A DNA stretch of 64,000 nucleotides from NCBI RefSeq assembly GCF_009928525.1, contig NZ_JAABOK010000016.1, positions 62,001 through 126,000 of the forward strand, in the 5' to 3' direction. The translations under genes were made by a program, and so were the position numbers. Shown here in pieces: positions 40,301 through 55,300 of this stretch; the stretch's first letter is position 1; each line of letters starts with the position of its first letter. The stretch comes from Chitinophaga solisilvae (GTDB taxonomy: Bacteria; Bacteroidota; Bacteroidia; Chitinophagales; Chitinophagaceae). The notes beneath the pieces were generated by a model that saw nothing but the letters and a program-made list of their open reading frames with translations, was not told the DNA's origin and did no database searches.

Positions 40301-43300
40301 AGTGCCTCCGTTACGTATAGGCATCGCCGTAGCATCTTCCGTTACTACCGGTCTGATACTGCCTGCATACCGCTGACCTGCCTGATAGCAGGTAGATTGT
40401 ATCCTGTCTGCCTGCAATTCATCAAAGCAGTATTGCATCCACTCAGACAGGGAAATTTCGCCGGCTTCATGATATGCAATACCCATCTTTATACCTGGCA
40501 TTGTCATTCCCAGAGAATGCGAGATGCCAGACCATGATTCCAGGTAACAACGTTCTTCCCCGGTACGGTAGCTGCCTGTCAGCAGACAGCGCAGTTGTCT
40601 GATACCGGTTGCTGCCAGTGCCTGTAACAGCAGTACTACCGGCGTGCAGTCCTGTACAAATGAGTGACCGGCAAGCGGCCAGCCATACAGCAGGGCGTCT
40701 ATGCTGCCAAGCGATTGCGTTATATCCTGCAATGCTGCCTCATAGGTGCTGCGGTCCTGCGGATTGATCGTATAATGATGCGCACTATGCTTTTCATAGT
40801 GGCTGCCGGCTGTGATAACAACAGTGGTGGTTCCGGGACGTACTGCCACAACAGGTTGCGGCTCGTCATCCGTTCCCAGCAGGCAAACGTATATTTTAAC
40901 GGGTATGTTCGTGATGGTGCGTACTGCCGGCGTCCAATATTCTTCAAAAGTCAGCAGCGATGCAACATTGTCTGCCGCAGGGCTTTCAGCCGGTACGGCC
41001 TTTGTTGCTTTAGTGCCTCCGACCCAGCAACGCTCTTTTGCAAAGGGATAAACAGGCAGACTGATACGGGCAGGCTTACCTGCAGGATACAGTTTGTTCC
41101 AGTCGCAGACTGCTCCTTTCACCCATAGTTCCAGCAGTTTATGATACTGCTTTTTAGCGGTATGAAAATCCAGCAGTTCCTGCAGGTCTTCTGCTTTTCC
41201 GAGCAATGCCAGCGTTTCCTTATGATCTTTCACATTCCCTTTCAGCAGTGAATCATCCGGCGTGCCGGCCAGGTAATTTACCAGCCTGTCTTCGAGGTCA
41301 CGCATCGAATTAACGGTGAAGGCTAAACGCGTATCCATTGCCTCTCTGCCGGTCTGCAGTGTAAAGGCGATATCCGGCAGCCCATTCTCCCGCAATGCGC
41401 CGGACTGTAAAACATCCAGCAGCTGTGTGGCTTTCATGCGGAGCCTGTCTTCGTTTCTGGCAGACAGCACTATCAGGTACGGCAACGGCTGTACGAAACT
41501 TGCAGCAGGTGTCGTGACGGGAATATATTCTTCCACAATCATGTGTACATTGGCGCCACCAGCCCCAAAGCTGCTGATACCCGCGCGCCTTGGCATTTCC
41601 CGGCCATCTGTCACCGGACGTTTCCATTCAGTATTGTGTTGCTGCACAACAAAAGGCGTCTGTTCAAAAGCGATATTAGGATTCAGCCGCTGCCCGTGCA
41701 TAAGATTGCTGACTAATGTCTGATGTTTCAGCTGCAGCAATACCTTTGTCAGCTGTGCAATACCGGCGGCCGCTTCAGCGTGGCCGATATTTGATTTTAC
41801 AGAAGAGATAGCACAGAAACCTGTGTCACTAGTATATTTCCTGAATACGTCTGTCAGGCCGGCCAGCTCAATGGGATCACCGAGGCTGGTGCCGGTGCCA
41901 TGCGCTTCAATGCAGCTGATGCTTCTGGCATCTATATTACTGTTTCTGAGTGCGGTTTCAATGGCGAGCGACTGCGACGCAGGTCCGGGCACAGTATATC
42001 CGTTTGTTTTACCGGCATGGCTCGCCGCCGTTCCCTTGATGACGCCATAGATATGATCTCCGTCGGCCACCGCATCCTGCAAGGGTTTCAGGAATACGAC
42101 CCCTACTCCTTCTGCCGGCACGTAACCGGAACCGCCTTCTCCGAAAGCACGGCAATGGCCGTCTGTAGCGCCGAACTGTTCCTGCGACAATGTGATGTAT
42201 TTGCTGTAGTGCAGTGACAGGTTTACGCCACCTGCCAGCGCCATACGGGATTCGCCCCTTCTGATACTTTCACAGGCCAGGTGCAGCGCCTGCAGCGAAG
42301 AAGAGCAGGCAGTATCCACCGTCAGGCTAGGTCCTGTGAAATTCATGACATAGGAAACGCGGTTGGCGATGGAATATATCTGGCTGTTGGCGATATACAT
42401 TTCCTTGCCCTGCTGCTGCGCAGCTTCCGCCATCAGCAGCTGGTAATTATTAAACGTAGCGCCTGCGAAAACGCCGATCCGGTTGCCATAGCCCTCCTGT
42501 TCCAGCGAACGACGTGTATATCCGGCATCTTCCAGGCAGGCCCATGCCGTTTCAAGGAACAACCGTTCCTGCGGGTCCATCAATACCGCGTTGCGCGGAG
42601 AGATATTAAAGAACAACGGATCGAAGCAATCCACCTGTTTCAGAAAGCCACCCCATTTAATATAGCTGCGACCTTCCGCCAGCGCCCTGTTGAAGTCAGG
42701 TTCATAAAATCCAGTCAGCGACCAGCGGTCTGCAGGTATTTCCTCGATGCAGTCTTTTCCCTCATACAGGTTTTTCCAGAACGCTTCCAGTGTTTCCGCC
42801 TGCGGATACCTGCCGGCGATACCGATCACTGCTATATCCGTATGTCCGTTTCCGTTAGCAGGATGCTCCGGTGTCTGCGCTGCCACAGGTATCGGGACAG
42901 GCGGATTATCTGTGGCCGCCTGCGCTGTCACTCCCGCGTTGTCATGTACCTGCATGGCTGCAGGGTAAGTATCCGTCAGGTATTTCGCTACTGAACGGAT
43001 AGTATGATATCTGAAAAATAATGTTGTATCAAGATGACCAGTCCATTTTTCAATGCCTTTACTGAACTGGGTAATCATAATGGAATCGAGGCCCAGCTCT
43101 TCAAAATGGCCGGTGGCCTCCAGCCTGGCCGGTGCAATACCTGTAATAGATGCCAGCAGTTGCTGAACAGCTGCTTCTGTGGCGGCCTGCAGCGATCCGG
43201 ACGTATGGGCAGCAGCAGGCTGCTGTGGCACAAGCGGCGGCAGAGGTTTTTTATCCGGATGTTCCGGTACCCAGTAACGTTCACGCATGAACGAATACCC

Positions 43301-46300
43301 CGGCAGCGGAATTCTGCCATAGCTGCCGCCGGCCAGCAAACGGTCAAACGGCAATGCATATCCGCTGACATACAGCGATGCGATGGCAGACAGGCGTTCT
43401 CTGTATTCTGCGGCATTGGAGGTTTGTCTGCATATGGTAATACATTCTTCTCCATATGTCATCAGGGACTCCTGTTCTCCTTCCCTTCCTTCCTGCAATA
43501 CGGCAGTATGTATACCCGGCGCACTGCCATTTTCCAGCCAGGTACGGAGCGCTTCATGCAGCTCCTGCGCATTGCGCGCCACACAGGAAAATCGATGATG
43601 GAAATGTTTTCTTCCCAGCAGCAGCGTATAACTCATATCTCCCATGGCGGTCTGCGGATGCGCTTCGCTAAAAGTCAGGAACTGCCGCACCTGCAGCTGT
43701 AACTGCGCCTGTGTGCGGGCAGACAACACAATCAGGTATGCCGGCTTTTCTGCCGGCCGGCGCAGCGGCGCCGGCGCTTCTTCAATCACCATATGCACGT
43801 TGGTTCCGCTGAAGCCAAATGCACTCAATGCGGCCTGCCGTGCGTGTCCCGGTGCAGATGGCCATTCCTGTAAATCTGTATTCACATAAAACGGGCTTCC
43901 TTCAAAAGCAATGCTGCCGTTGCCCTGCCGGAAATGAAGCGAGGGCGGTATCTGTTTGTGCTGCAATGACAATAATACCCTGGACAGCCCTGCAATGCCC
44001 GCAGCGGCGGAGGCATGCCCGATATTTGTTTTAATGGTACCGAGCGCACAATATCTTTCTCTGCCGGTATATTTTCTGAATGCACCGGTCAATGCGCCGT
44101 ACTCGATCGGATCTCCCAGTATGGTGGCTGTGCCGTGCGCTTCCACCATACCAATGTTTTCAGGATGAATATGAAAGTTGTCATACACCTGGCGGATTAA
44201 TCTCTCCTGCGACCTGCCGCTGGGCGCGGTAATACCATTGGTAGCACCGTCCTGGTTGGCGGCAGTTCCTTTAATCACACCGTAAATATGATCTCCGTCG
44301 GCGATGGCGTCAGACAACTTTTTAAGCACTACTGCTCCTGCTCCTTCACCGGGGATGAATCCGTCTGCGCGGTCATCGAATGAATAGCAGCGGCCTGTGG
44401 GAGAAAGCATACCGGCCTTACCGCCCAGCTCATAGAACCTTGGTGTGACCTGTATAAACACGCCTCCTGCCAGCGCCATTTTTATTTCTCCCGTCCACAA
44501 TGCCTGACAGGCCTGTTGTATAGCCACCAGCGAGCTGGAACAAGCAGTATCGATAGCCATTGCAGGCCCCTGCAGGTTCAGATGATAAGCAATTCTGGCA
44601 GGTATCACGGCATGCGCATTTCCCCAGAAAGCCTGTGGCGGCGCATCTTTGCCCAGCAGTTGCTGATAATCGCCGGCATGACATCCTACGTATACACCGC
44701 AGGCATGCGTGTGACCATCGTTGCCCGTATATCCTGCATTTTCAAGCGCTTTCCAGCTTTCTTCCAGGAAGAGCCTTTGCTGCGGATCCATATAGCTGGC
44801 TTCCAGCGCAGTGATATTAAAACAATGCGGATCGAACTGATCTATATGATCGAGGAAGCCGCCGTAATAGGTGCTGTTGTCTGTAGCCGCCCATCTGTCC
44901 GCCTTCGTCACCAGGTCATCGCCACCGGATAAATGCGCCCACAGTTCTTCCAGTGAAGCAGAACCGGGATAGCGCCCACTGATACCGATAATGGCCACCG
45001 GTTCCTTCTGTATTACAGTTGCGGGAGATGGCGTAACCTGCGGTGCCACCGTATTACCCGGTGTTAACACCGGAACGCCGGTATTATTCAGGGCTGCAGG
45101 CGTTTGCGGAGGTTGTGATGCCGCTTCCAGTTCCGGCCGGAAATTATCTGCCATATACTGCGCCAGCTCCGCTACGGTGCTGTAATCAAACAATACGCTT
45201 GCCTGCAGGCGACATCCTGTTTCCTTACTGATCCGGGCAACCAGCTGCACCGCGATAATAGAATCGACACCGAGGGCGGAGAAGCTGTGATCATCCCTGA
45301 TCTGTTCTGCTGTTATTTTCAGCAGATGTGATATACAACTCCGGAGAATACTCCGGGCATGGTGCTTTAATGTCTGTGTGCTCATAGCTGGCTGCGCTGT
45401 ATGTTTTCGTATATCCTTTTCCGGTAGTTGCAGGCTCTCTGCCGCCATATTCATTCCTTTCACAGGTATACCGGGTATAACACAGGAAGATGTTGTCTTT
45501 ATCAGGGCTATCTGATCTATACTTCCTGCGAGCAATTGTTCCAGTGCGGACATTGCTTCTGCGGTGGTGATGGAGCCAATGCCGGCTTCGTACATCCGTT
45601 GGCGGTAGGCCTCCCCTGATACAACGCCTGTATGTCCCCAGTAGCCCCAGTTTATTGTTTTCACCGGGCAGTTCCATTGCTGTGAGAGGTAGCGGGCATA
45701 AGCATCTTCGAAGGTGCTGCCGGCCGCATAGTTGCTCTGGCCGGGCGCTTTGATGAATGCATTCATGGCAGAAAAGAACAGCACAAAATCAGGCTTTTCC
45801 TTACCGAATACCTGCGCCAGATGTACGCTGACGTCTACCTTCGCCCGCAGGACTGCATGAAACGCGGATTCCTCCATATTCAGCAGGCCCTGATCCTGTA
45901 ACACGATGGCTGACTGTATCACGCCATGGATACGGCCATAACGGTTCATGACGATGGTGTGTGCGGCACGGAGCGCATCGGCATCCGTTGCATCTGCCTG
46001 TATATAATCAGGTCTTACCCCTAGTGCCCCCAGCCGATCGCGACTGGCCAGTATCGCTGTGTCCTCACGGCGGCGGCCTATCCAGATCACCTGTGCCTGC
46101 CAGTTACGGATCATGTATTCCGTCCATTCTGTACCAATACCACCGGCGCCGCCGATCACCACATACACACCGTTGCGACGGTACAGGGATGTAACAGGAG
46201 AAGTCTGCTGTAAAAGCGCCAGGTGCTGACTATACCAGCTGCCCTTCCGCCATGCCAGCGTGTTACCCGCTGCATCGGCAGGCAGGTGCATCACCTGTTC

Positions 46301-49300
46301 CCAGGGAACAGGCGCGCCTTCCGGAAGATCTGCCACCTTCACTGACCAGTGCGGGTATTCTTTCGCCATGGCGCCGCACAAACCATGCAATGCCGCGTGA
46401 TCAGGACGGATACGGTCTTGCGGACCAGTACTTACACAACCACGTGTGATAATTGTCCACGACAGTTCATGTGTAGCATAACCTTTTTGCAGCAAGGCTC
46501 TTATCAAACGGAAACAGGACAATACGCCCGTATGCTGCGCAGCTATCAGCGCGGTGCTGTTGTCAGGATGATCTGTGTTATCAGGTGCTATCCATACCAG
46601 ATGTGTATGGCCTGCAGCTTCCCGGGCAGGAAGTATCGTTTTATGACTGTTGACAGCGTCCAGACGGCTTACCTGCACCTGCGGCCAGTATTGCTGTAAC
46701 GCGTGCATATCTTCCACAGTACCACCTGTCAGCAGCACGCGGGCAGGTGTGGGTATGAGCGCTGGTGGTGATATACTTATCTTCTCCCATACAGGCGTCA
46801 TCATGCGTATATCCATCTCCGTTACTCCGGCGGGTGTACCTGCAGCAGGGGTGTCTACCCAGTAAGTGTCCCGTGCAAACGGATATGCCGGCAGTGGTAT
46901 TCTGCCATAACCGGCAGTAAAGAGGCGGTCGAATACCAGGGTGTAACCCTGTATGTACAGGTCTGCGATCACAGCCAGCTGTGCTGTGTATTCCTGCTGC
47001 GGCAATACCTGTGAGCAGCGTTGTATGCTCTCTTCTCCCTGTTTCTTTCTCACAGCATCTTCCCGGCGGCCTGTTTCAGGCAGCACACCGCTCCATACCT
47101 GTGGCGCCGTACCGGCACGGAGCCATTCTTCCAGTTGCCGGATCAGTTCATTTATACCGGAAGACACAGCAGCCCAGCGGTGATGAAAATGTTTTCTTCC
47201 CAACAGCAGGGTGTAACTCATATCTCCGGGATCAGTTGCCGGCGACTGCCGGCAGTAGTCCTGCAGCTGTGTTACCTGTTGCCGCAGTTGCACAGCGCTG
47301 TGGGCGGACAACACCACCATATAGGCCGGCAATTGCGTATGGGTGCGCTTTTGCTGTGGTGCTTCCTCAATGATCATATGCGCATTGGTGCCACTGAGTC
47401 CGAAAGAACTCAGCGCAGCCAGTCGTGGTTGCTGATCCGGCGTCTCCCATTTTTTTAATGCCGTGTTTACATAAAAAGGACTGCCGGCAAAAGCGATGTT
47501 GGTATTGCCTGTTTCAAAATGAAGTGAAGCCGGTATCATTTTATGCTGCATGGACAAGAGGACCTTTACCAGGCCGGCCACACCCGCAGCAGCCGTAACA
47601 TGGCCTATATTGGTTTTAACAGAGCCGATGGCGCAGTATGTCTGCCGGTCTGTATATTTCCGGAATGAACGGGTTAAGGCATTGAATTCAATAGGATCTC
47701 CCAGTTTGGTACCGGTGCCATGTGTTTCCACCAGTTGTATATCAGCAGGATTGATATTGAACTCCTCATATATGCGGGATTCCAGCCGTTCCTGGGATAC
47801 GGCGCTGGGTGCGGTAATGCCGTTGGTTGTACCGTCCTGGTTGATGCCTGATCCGCGGATCACACCGTAAATGTGATCGCCGTCTTTCAGCGCATCCTGT
47901 AACCGTTTCAGTACTACAGCGCCTACTCCTTCTCCCAGTACAAATCCGTCTGCACGGTTATCGAACGTGAAGCAACGGCCGCCGGGAGATAACATACCCG
48001 CGCGATTGGCGTCCAGCAAAGCGCCAGGCGTAGATTGTATAAATACGCCGCCTGCCAGCGCCATATCTGTTTCGCGTTCCCACAATCCCTGACATGCCAT
48101 ATGAATGGCCACCAATGAGCTGGAACAGGCGGTATCCACGGCGATGGCAGGGCCCTGCAGATCGAGGTGATACGCAATCCTGGCAGGCGTGATAGAATTA
48201 AGATTACCCCAGAACGCCTGTGGCGGAATTTCTTTTTTGTCTTTAAACAGCTTTTGATAGTCACCTGCAGCAGATCCTACATATACGCCCCACAACCGTG
48301 GCTGCGCAGGCACACCGCTACCGGCGTAACCGGCATCTTCCAGCGCTTTCCAGGCTTCTTCCAGAAACAGCCGCTGCTGCGGATCTATATAGGTAGCTTC
48401 CAGTCCTGATATATTGAAGAACAACGGATCAAAAGCAGCAATATCTCTGATAAAACTACCCTGGTCACAATAGGTTTCTCCTTCTTCATAGCTGGAAGAC
48501 AAATCCCATCGGGTCACCTTCTCTACCAGGTCGGTACCGTCGCGTAAATAATCCCACAACTGATGTACATTATCTGCACCAGCAAACTTTCCGCTCATCC
48601 CGATAATCGCTACCGGTTCCCTATGTATTTTTTCTTCAGCAGGCGCTTTCAGCGGCACGGGTGCTTTCCGCCTCTGATAAGCAATCGAAGGGGTTGACGG
48701 CTGTGGTTGCACAGCAGGTGTGGTAGCTGCTGCCGCTATTTCCAGCACCGGTTGGTGATTGGCATAAATGTAAGCTGCCAGGCGGTTTACAGAGCTATAG
48801 TCGAACAACACCGTTGACTCAAGGGACAAGCTCATGCCTTCATTCAGCAGCTGCACCGTATGCAGGCCAATGATGGAATCAAGGCCGTAATCTGCAAAAG
48901 AAGCATCCATGTCTATTTTGTCAGGTGCAATCTTGAGTGAAACAGCGAGCTTACTGACGATAGCTTTTCTTATCAGCTCTTCCTTGTCAGTATTATTATC
49001 CACTGCAGCCACGGGCGCCGGCGCAACCACCGGTTTCACCGGTGCTTGTTTCGCAGGCGCTTCACTTTTCGCAGCCATACGGATCATACCATCACTTTCA
49101 GCAACGATGATCTGCTGACCGGTGGCATGCGCTGCCTGTGCCGGAAACCATACATGCCTCATGCCTTCCTGTTCCAGCAAGGCTTTCCAGCTATGCGGAT
49201 ACAGGCCGGGACAGCCCTGTATGCGTAATCCGGGATCTTCTGTCAACCACCAGCCTTTTAACAAACCAAAGGTGAGATGAGCAAAGAACAACCTGCTGCT

Positions 49301-52300
49301 TACTTCATTCAACAGCAGCAGCCCGTGCTTTGACAGTAATGCTTTTGTATTCCGCAGGGTATGCGTGATATTCCGTGTGGCATGTAATACGTTGGCGGCA
49401 ATTACCACATCATAACTGCCCGGTTCAAAGCCCTGTGGTTCCAGTGGCTGCGAAATATCCAGCAGTTTGTAGGTGATGGGCAGCCGGGGATATTCCTGTC
49501 CATACATACTTTCCCCGGCGAACAGAAATGCTTTTGAAATATCTGTAAAACAGTATTCGCCTATCTGTCCCGCATATTCATTGACCAGCCGGAATACACC
49601 GGCACTGGTAGCGCCTGTGCCCGCGCCTATTTCCAATATGCGTACGGGCGTAGTATTACCCTGCCGTGTTCTGTCCCGCAGATAAGCTACGATTGTCTGT
49701 GCCAGCACTTCATTGAAATAATCGGCCACCTCATTACCCTGATAAATGCCGCGCACCAGGTCGAGCGATGCATCCCGGAACATAATGTCCGTAGCGGCAG
49801 TTTTACCTGTGAGTATCTGTGGCATGGCGCGGAGCATCACTTCTGTCAGGCGTATCCATTCCTTTTCACTGCTGCCCAGGGGCCATTGCTTTAACTGTGC
49901 ATCCCACCGTGCCCAGGCATCAGCGGCAGTCAGCTGCACGTCCTTCAGAACGATGCAGGCATCTTCCTGCAATTCCAGGTATCCGTTTGCAGCCAGTATC
50001 TCCAGGCTTTCTTCCAGCCAGCGGTGATAAACAGGTATAACAACCGGGGTGATGTCTGCCAGGGTGAAATATTTTTTATCAAACAGTCCGGTATCTCTCA
50101 GCAGCACCCATATTACCTCGCATAAGGCGGCTGTCATATCCGCATCATACGGCGGTACAACGGGAACGGGTATACGCTCCTGTAAGGCGGAGGCACTTAT
50201 TCTTTGCAGGCAGGGCGTATTAGCTGGCGGCAACTGCCGCAGCGCTCCTGCTGAAAGTACGAGGCCGTTCATACCTGCCGGTCCGGTTGTTTTATGGAAA
50301 AGCCATTGTTCCTGCGGAGCTGCCAGGAATGCATCCAGTACCTCCCAGGCTTCAGCGGAGGCTATCAGCCCTATTTCATTTTTGCGTGTCCATTCCTGCA
50401 ATACTTCAGAACCGGCTACTGCGCCCACGCTACCCCAATATCCCCAGTTAATCGTCTTTACAGCATAAGATGAACTGCGGGCAAGCTGCCTCGCCAGCGC
50501 ATCTGCAAAAAGGCTTCCCGCGGCATAACCGGACTGGCCTGCATTCTTAACAAACGACACCATGGACGAGAAGAAAAGCATAAAGTCAAGCGGCTCCTGT
50601 GCAAACACTTCTGCCATACATATGCCTGCGGCTATTTTGGCAGATGATACCCGGAGAAAATCTTCTTCCTCCATGCTCTTGATATTCCTCGTATGCATCA
50701 CCATGGCGGCATGTACCACCCCGTTCACCTGTGAATATTTTGATCTGACAGACCGGTAAGCCTGCAGCATAGCTTCTTTGTTGCCCGCATCGGCAGATAT
50801 GTATTCCGGCGCTGTGCCCAGCAAAGCCATGGCATCGATCGCAGCCTGAATAGTGGCGTCCTTTGTGCGGCGTCCTATCCAGATGACCTGTGCATCGTAG
50901 CGGCGGATCATATGTTCCGTCCAGGCAGTGCCTACGCCGCCGGCGCCGCCGATTATAACGTATACGCCTCTACGCCGGTAAACGGGCGAAGTGGCTTCCA
51001 CCTGTTCTTCCAGCGGCAACATGTGCTGCTCATACCATTGCCCGTTGCGGAATGCTTTTGCATTACCCGCAGCATCCGGCGGCAGCGTTAAAATATCTTT
51101 CCAGGGAATATCAATCAGGGCGGGCATATCCGCCAGTCTTACCTTCCAGCGCGGGCATTCTTTTGCCAGCGCACCAACCAGACCATGTATACCGGCAGCT
51201 GCAGGCGAAACATCTCCTGTCGTGGAAACCGCTGCGCCCCTGCGGGTAACAACGGTAAGGTATTGCAACACATTCTCCGGCTGACATTGCAGCAGTGCCT
51301 TCATAAACCGGAAACCATGCAGCACTTCTTTTTCCTGCTGTTGCAGCTCTTCCTTTCCGGCAGCTGCCGTCACCCATATCATATGTTCAAAAGGAGCAAC
51401 GCTTTCCAGTTTTTCCTGTAAGGTAACCGCGCTATCCGTTGTTGTGATGCTGATAGCTTTTGCCTGCGGATAATACCTGCGGATCACTGTCATATCTGCA
51501 GGGGAAGCGCCTGCCACTACCACTGTGGTATGTTGCGGCAGCAGCTCCTGTTCAGTTATCACCTGCTCCCACACAGGCGTCAGACGCCAGGACCGGGATA
51601 TTGTATCTGCTGTGGCTTCTATACCCCCTGCCCTGGAAGAAAGTCCTGTAATCTGTACACAGATATTCCCCTGTTCATCACACAGATCAATATCAAAGCG
51701 CTGTAAGGCATCTCCTTCATTAGTGTTATCACTGTAACGGGTATACGCCCACATTTCCTGATTGCAGGGTTGCAGCATGTAGCACGACCGGAGCGCAAAG
51801 GCCATGGCAGGCCGGGTATTACCATCCTGGTAACGCAGCGCCAGCGTTGTTTGCATGGCAGCATCCAGTATGGAAGGATGCAGTATAAACTGGCCGTTAC
51901 CGGCGGCGGCCGGCATTACTATTTTAGCCAGCAGCTGCCGGTCGCCGGCGTATATGTCACGGATGCCCTGAAAAGCCGGGCCATAGGCAATCCCCATATC
52001 ATTAAAAATCCTGTAACATTCTTCTCCCGGCATATGACGCCGGTTGCAGGACCGTTGTAAATCTGCTATGTTCCAGGCAGACCTGCCCTGCGGTTCCGTC
52101 AGCAGGATACTTCCCTTACTGTAAATTGTTTTTGCTGCGGCGCCATCAGCATACACCTCATAGGTAATCTCTCCGTTGTCTTCCGGCCAGAGCCCCACAT
52201 GTACTTCGGCAGGCGTTTCGCCGGCTACTAACGGGGTCGCCCATACGATATTTCTGAACTGTATATTTTCTTCTACATGAGTACGCATCGAGCAGGATAC

Positions 52301-55300
52301 TGCTGCCCGCGCCATTTCCAGGTAAGCTACTCCCGGCAGAATGCTGCGGCCCTGCACGACATGATCGGCCAGAAAAAATTCCTTCCCGCTGAAAGTACTG
52401 CTGAAACGCTGTTCCGTAAAGTCTGATGTATTCTGCTGCAATAAGGGATGCAGCCAGGCGGATGCTTGCTGTTGCACCGCCGGCAGGGGTTGTTGGTTTT
52501 CAGGTATCCAGTAACGTTCACGGGCAAACGGATAAGCCGGCAGACTGATACGCTGCGGATGTCCGGAGGGATATAACAGTAACCAGTCTATCTCCAGTCC
52601 TTTTACCCACAGCTCTGCCGCCTTTTTCAGCTGTCCCTTCTGTAACCATTGCTGCACCAGCACTCCCCAGTCTTCATCACCGGAAAATAATTGCAGTGTG
52701 TCCTGACCGGCTTTAAGCTGCCCTTCAAAGCAGCCGGGAATATTCGTTTGTCCGTTGACGTATGCCTGGAGCATTCCGGTCAGCCCGGCTATATCTCCTG
52801 TCACGAAAGCTATTCTGTGTTCCAGCGCCACCCGGCCCGTTTGCAGTGTAAATGCCAATGCGGCAGGATTAGCCGCCTCCGGGTTATCCTGCAAATGCCG
52901 CAACAGTTTAGCGGCATATGCCTGCAGGCGTTCCCGGTTCTTAGCCGATAATGGCACGAGGAACTGGCCCTGGACAGGTGATGAAGCCACATCTGCCGGA
53001 GCGGGCGTATATTCTTCCAGGATAATATGTGCGTTGGCGCCGGTAGCGCCGAATGAGCTGACGGCCGCACGGCGTGGCAGCACTTTGGTTCCCTCTCCGG
53101 TAGTGATTTCCGGCGCATGCCATACTGCTCTTTCCCGCTGTACATAAAACGGGGAAGAGGCAAAATCAATGTAAGGATTCAGTTCCTGCGCATGCAGCGA
53201 GGGCGTCAGTGTTTTGTGATATAGCTGCAGCACAGCTTTCGACAGGCCGGATATACCTGCTGCCGCTTCTGCATGTCCTATATTGGATTTCACAGACCCT
53301 ATCGCACAATATTGTTTATCAGCAGTATACTGTCTGTATGCTTTTACCAGGCCCTGCATCTCTATCGGGTCGCCCAGTGAGGTGCCCGTACCATGTGCCT
53401 CCACATAGGAAATAGTACGCGGATGAATGCCTGTCTTCTCCAGGCATGACAGGATCATATCCGCCTGCGCTACCGGGCTGGGCACCGTAATACCGCTGGC
53501 TGTACCGCCATGATTGATGCTGCTGCCCTTGATAACGGCATAGATATGGTCCTGGTCCTGTATGGCTTTATTCAGTGGCTTTAATAACACCGCCGCCACA
53601 CATTCCCCGGAAACGTAGCCATCGCCGCCCTTTCCGAAGGCATGGCAATAGCCGTCGCTTGCATGAAGGTCCATCAGGCCGTAGGATAAATATTTATCAG
53701 GGTGCAGCGACAGGTTTACACCGCCGGCCAGCGCCACCTCGCTTTCTCCGTGGCGTATGCTTTCCAGCGCGAGGTGCATGGCTGTCAGAGAAGAAGAGCA
53801 TACGGTATCCACCGCCATGCTGGGACCATGAAAATTGCAGCAGTAGGAAACGCGGTTGGCGATCTGCGCGTAATTCAGCGATAGCGGGAAGTGCGCGCCC
53901 TTCAGCACCGCTTCCGCACCGATGAGCGCATAATCCTTGTGCATCACCCCTGCAAAAACACCGACCTTATTCCGTTTCTCCGGACCCGCCAGCGATTTAG
54001 GCGTATAGCCTGCGTCTTCCATTGTTTCCCAGCATATTTCGAGGAACAGGCGTTCCTGCGGATCCATCGTTTCTGCATCCCTGGGAGATATTTTAAAGAA
54101 GGCCGGATCAAAGCGGTCTACATCTTTCAGAAAGCCTCCCCAGCGGGATAATATTTTTCCGGACGGCGAACGCAGCGCTTCATGTCTGCGCCAGTTCCAA
54201 CGCTCCGGCGGCACTTCTGTAATACAATCTTTTCCTTCCAGCAGGTTCTCCCAGAATGCCGCTATATTCTCCGCACCGGGGTATCTGCCGGCGATGCCTA
54301 TAATAGCGATGTCGGTATTTTCAGGAAGATACTGTACCACCGGATTATTACTAACGTTAACGGGCAAACGATTTTCTTCCTGCCTGGTTACTGACGTTGC
54401 CGGTGCAGCAGCTCCGAATACCTGCGGATAGCTCTCTGACAGATAACCGGCCAGCTCTGCAATAGTGGTATGTTCAAACAACAGGATCGGAGACAACCCG
54501 GTTCCTGTTTTTTCACCGATCGTTTCTACTATCGAAAGCAGGCTGGCTGAACTTAATCCCAGTTCGTAGTAACCGGTTTTAATATCTATCTGCGCAGCCT
54601 GTCCGCCTATGGCGGCAGCCATCAGCTGCTGCAGGTAACTGACCGCCTGTTGCAAGGCTTCGTTATTACTGCCGGAGACAACCGGGGCTGCAGGCGGTAT
54701 CTTTCGTATCTGTTCTGCCGGCGCTGCAATTGTCCGTTCCGGGTTGATCTGTCCCGGTTCTTTCACCAGCTTATTGCTGAAATTCTTTAACCGAGCGACT
54801 TTCCTCCCTTCCCTGTTATAAAAGGTAATATTGAGATTCAGGAGATCCTTTTTCCGGGAAGCGGAATAACGGGCGATACATGCCTCCTGCAACAGTTCTG
54901 TTGCATAGAAGGATTCATAAAACAGGGGAAGAAAAAGGAAGGGCTTCCCGTTTTCGTCTACCGGGAATAGGCCTGTACCCATGGCGCTGCCATCAACCAG
55001 GGCAGGATGGAACATAAAGCCCGCGGCACTTCCGGCAGCTTCCGGGCCCACCGTAATATCTATGAATGCCGCTTCTTCCGTATGGTAAACAGCGCCGGTT
55101 GTCTTTACAAAACCAGTATGCACCAGCTCCACTTCCCTGGCCCTCCGGTAAATATCTTCCATGCTGATAATTTCTTTTGCCGTGCGGCGGACATCGGCGA
55201 TATCTATCACTTCATCAGCAATGGGAGAAGACGGCGGATGCATTTCAGCGGTGACATACTTTCTTTTCGCCGTATCAGCGCCCTGTCCTGTGGTACTGCC

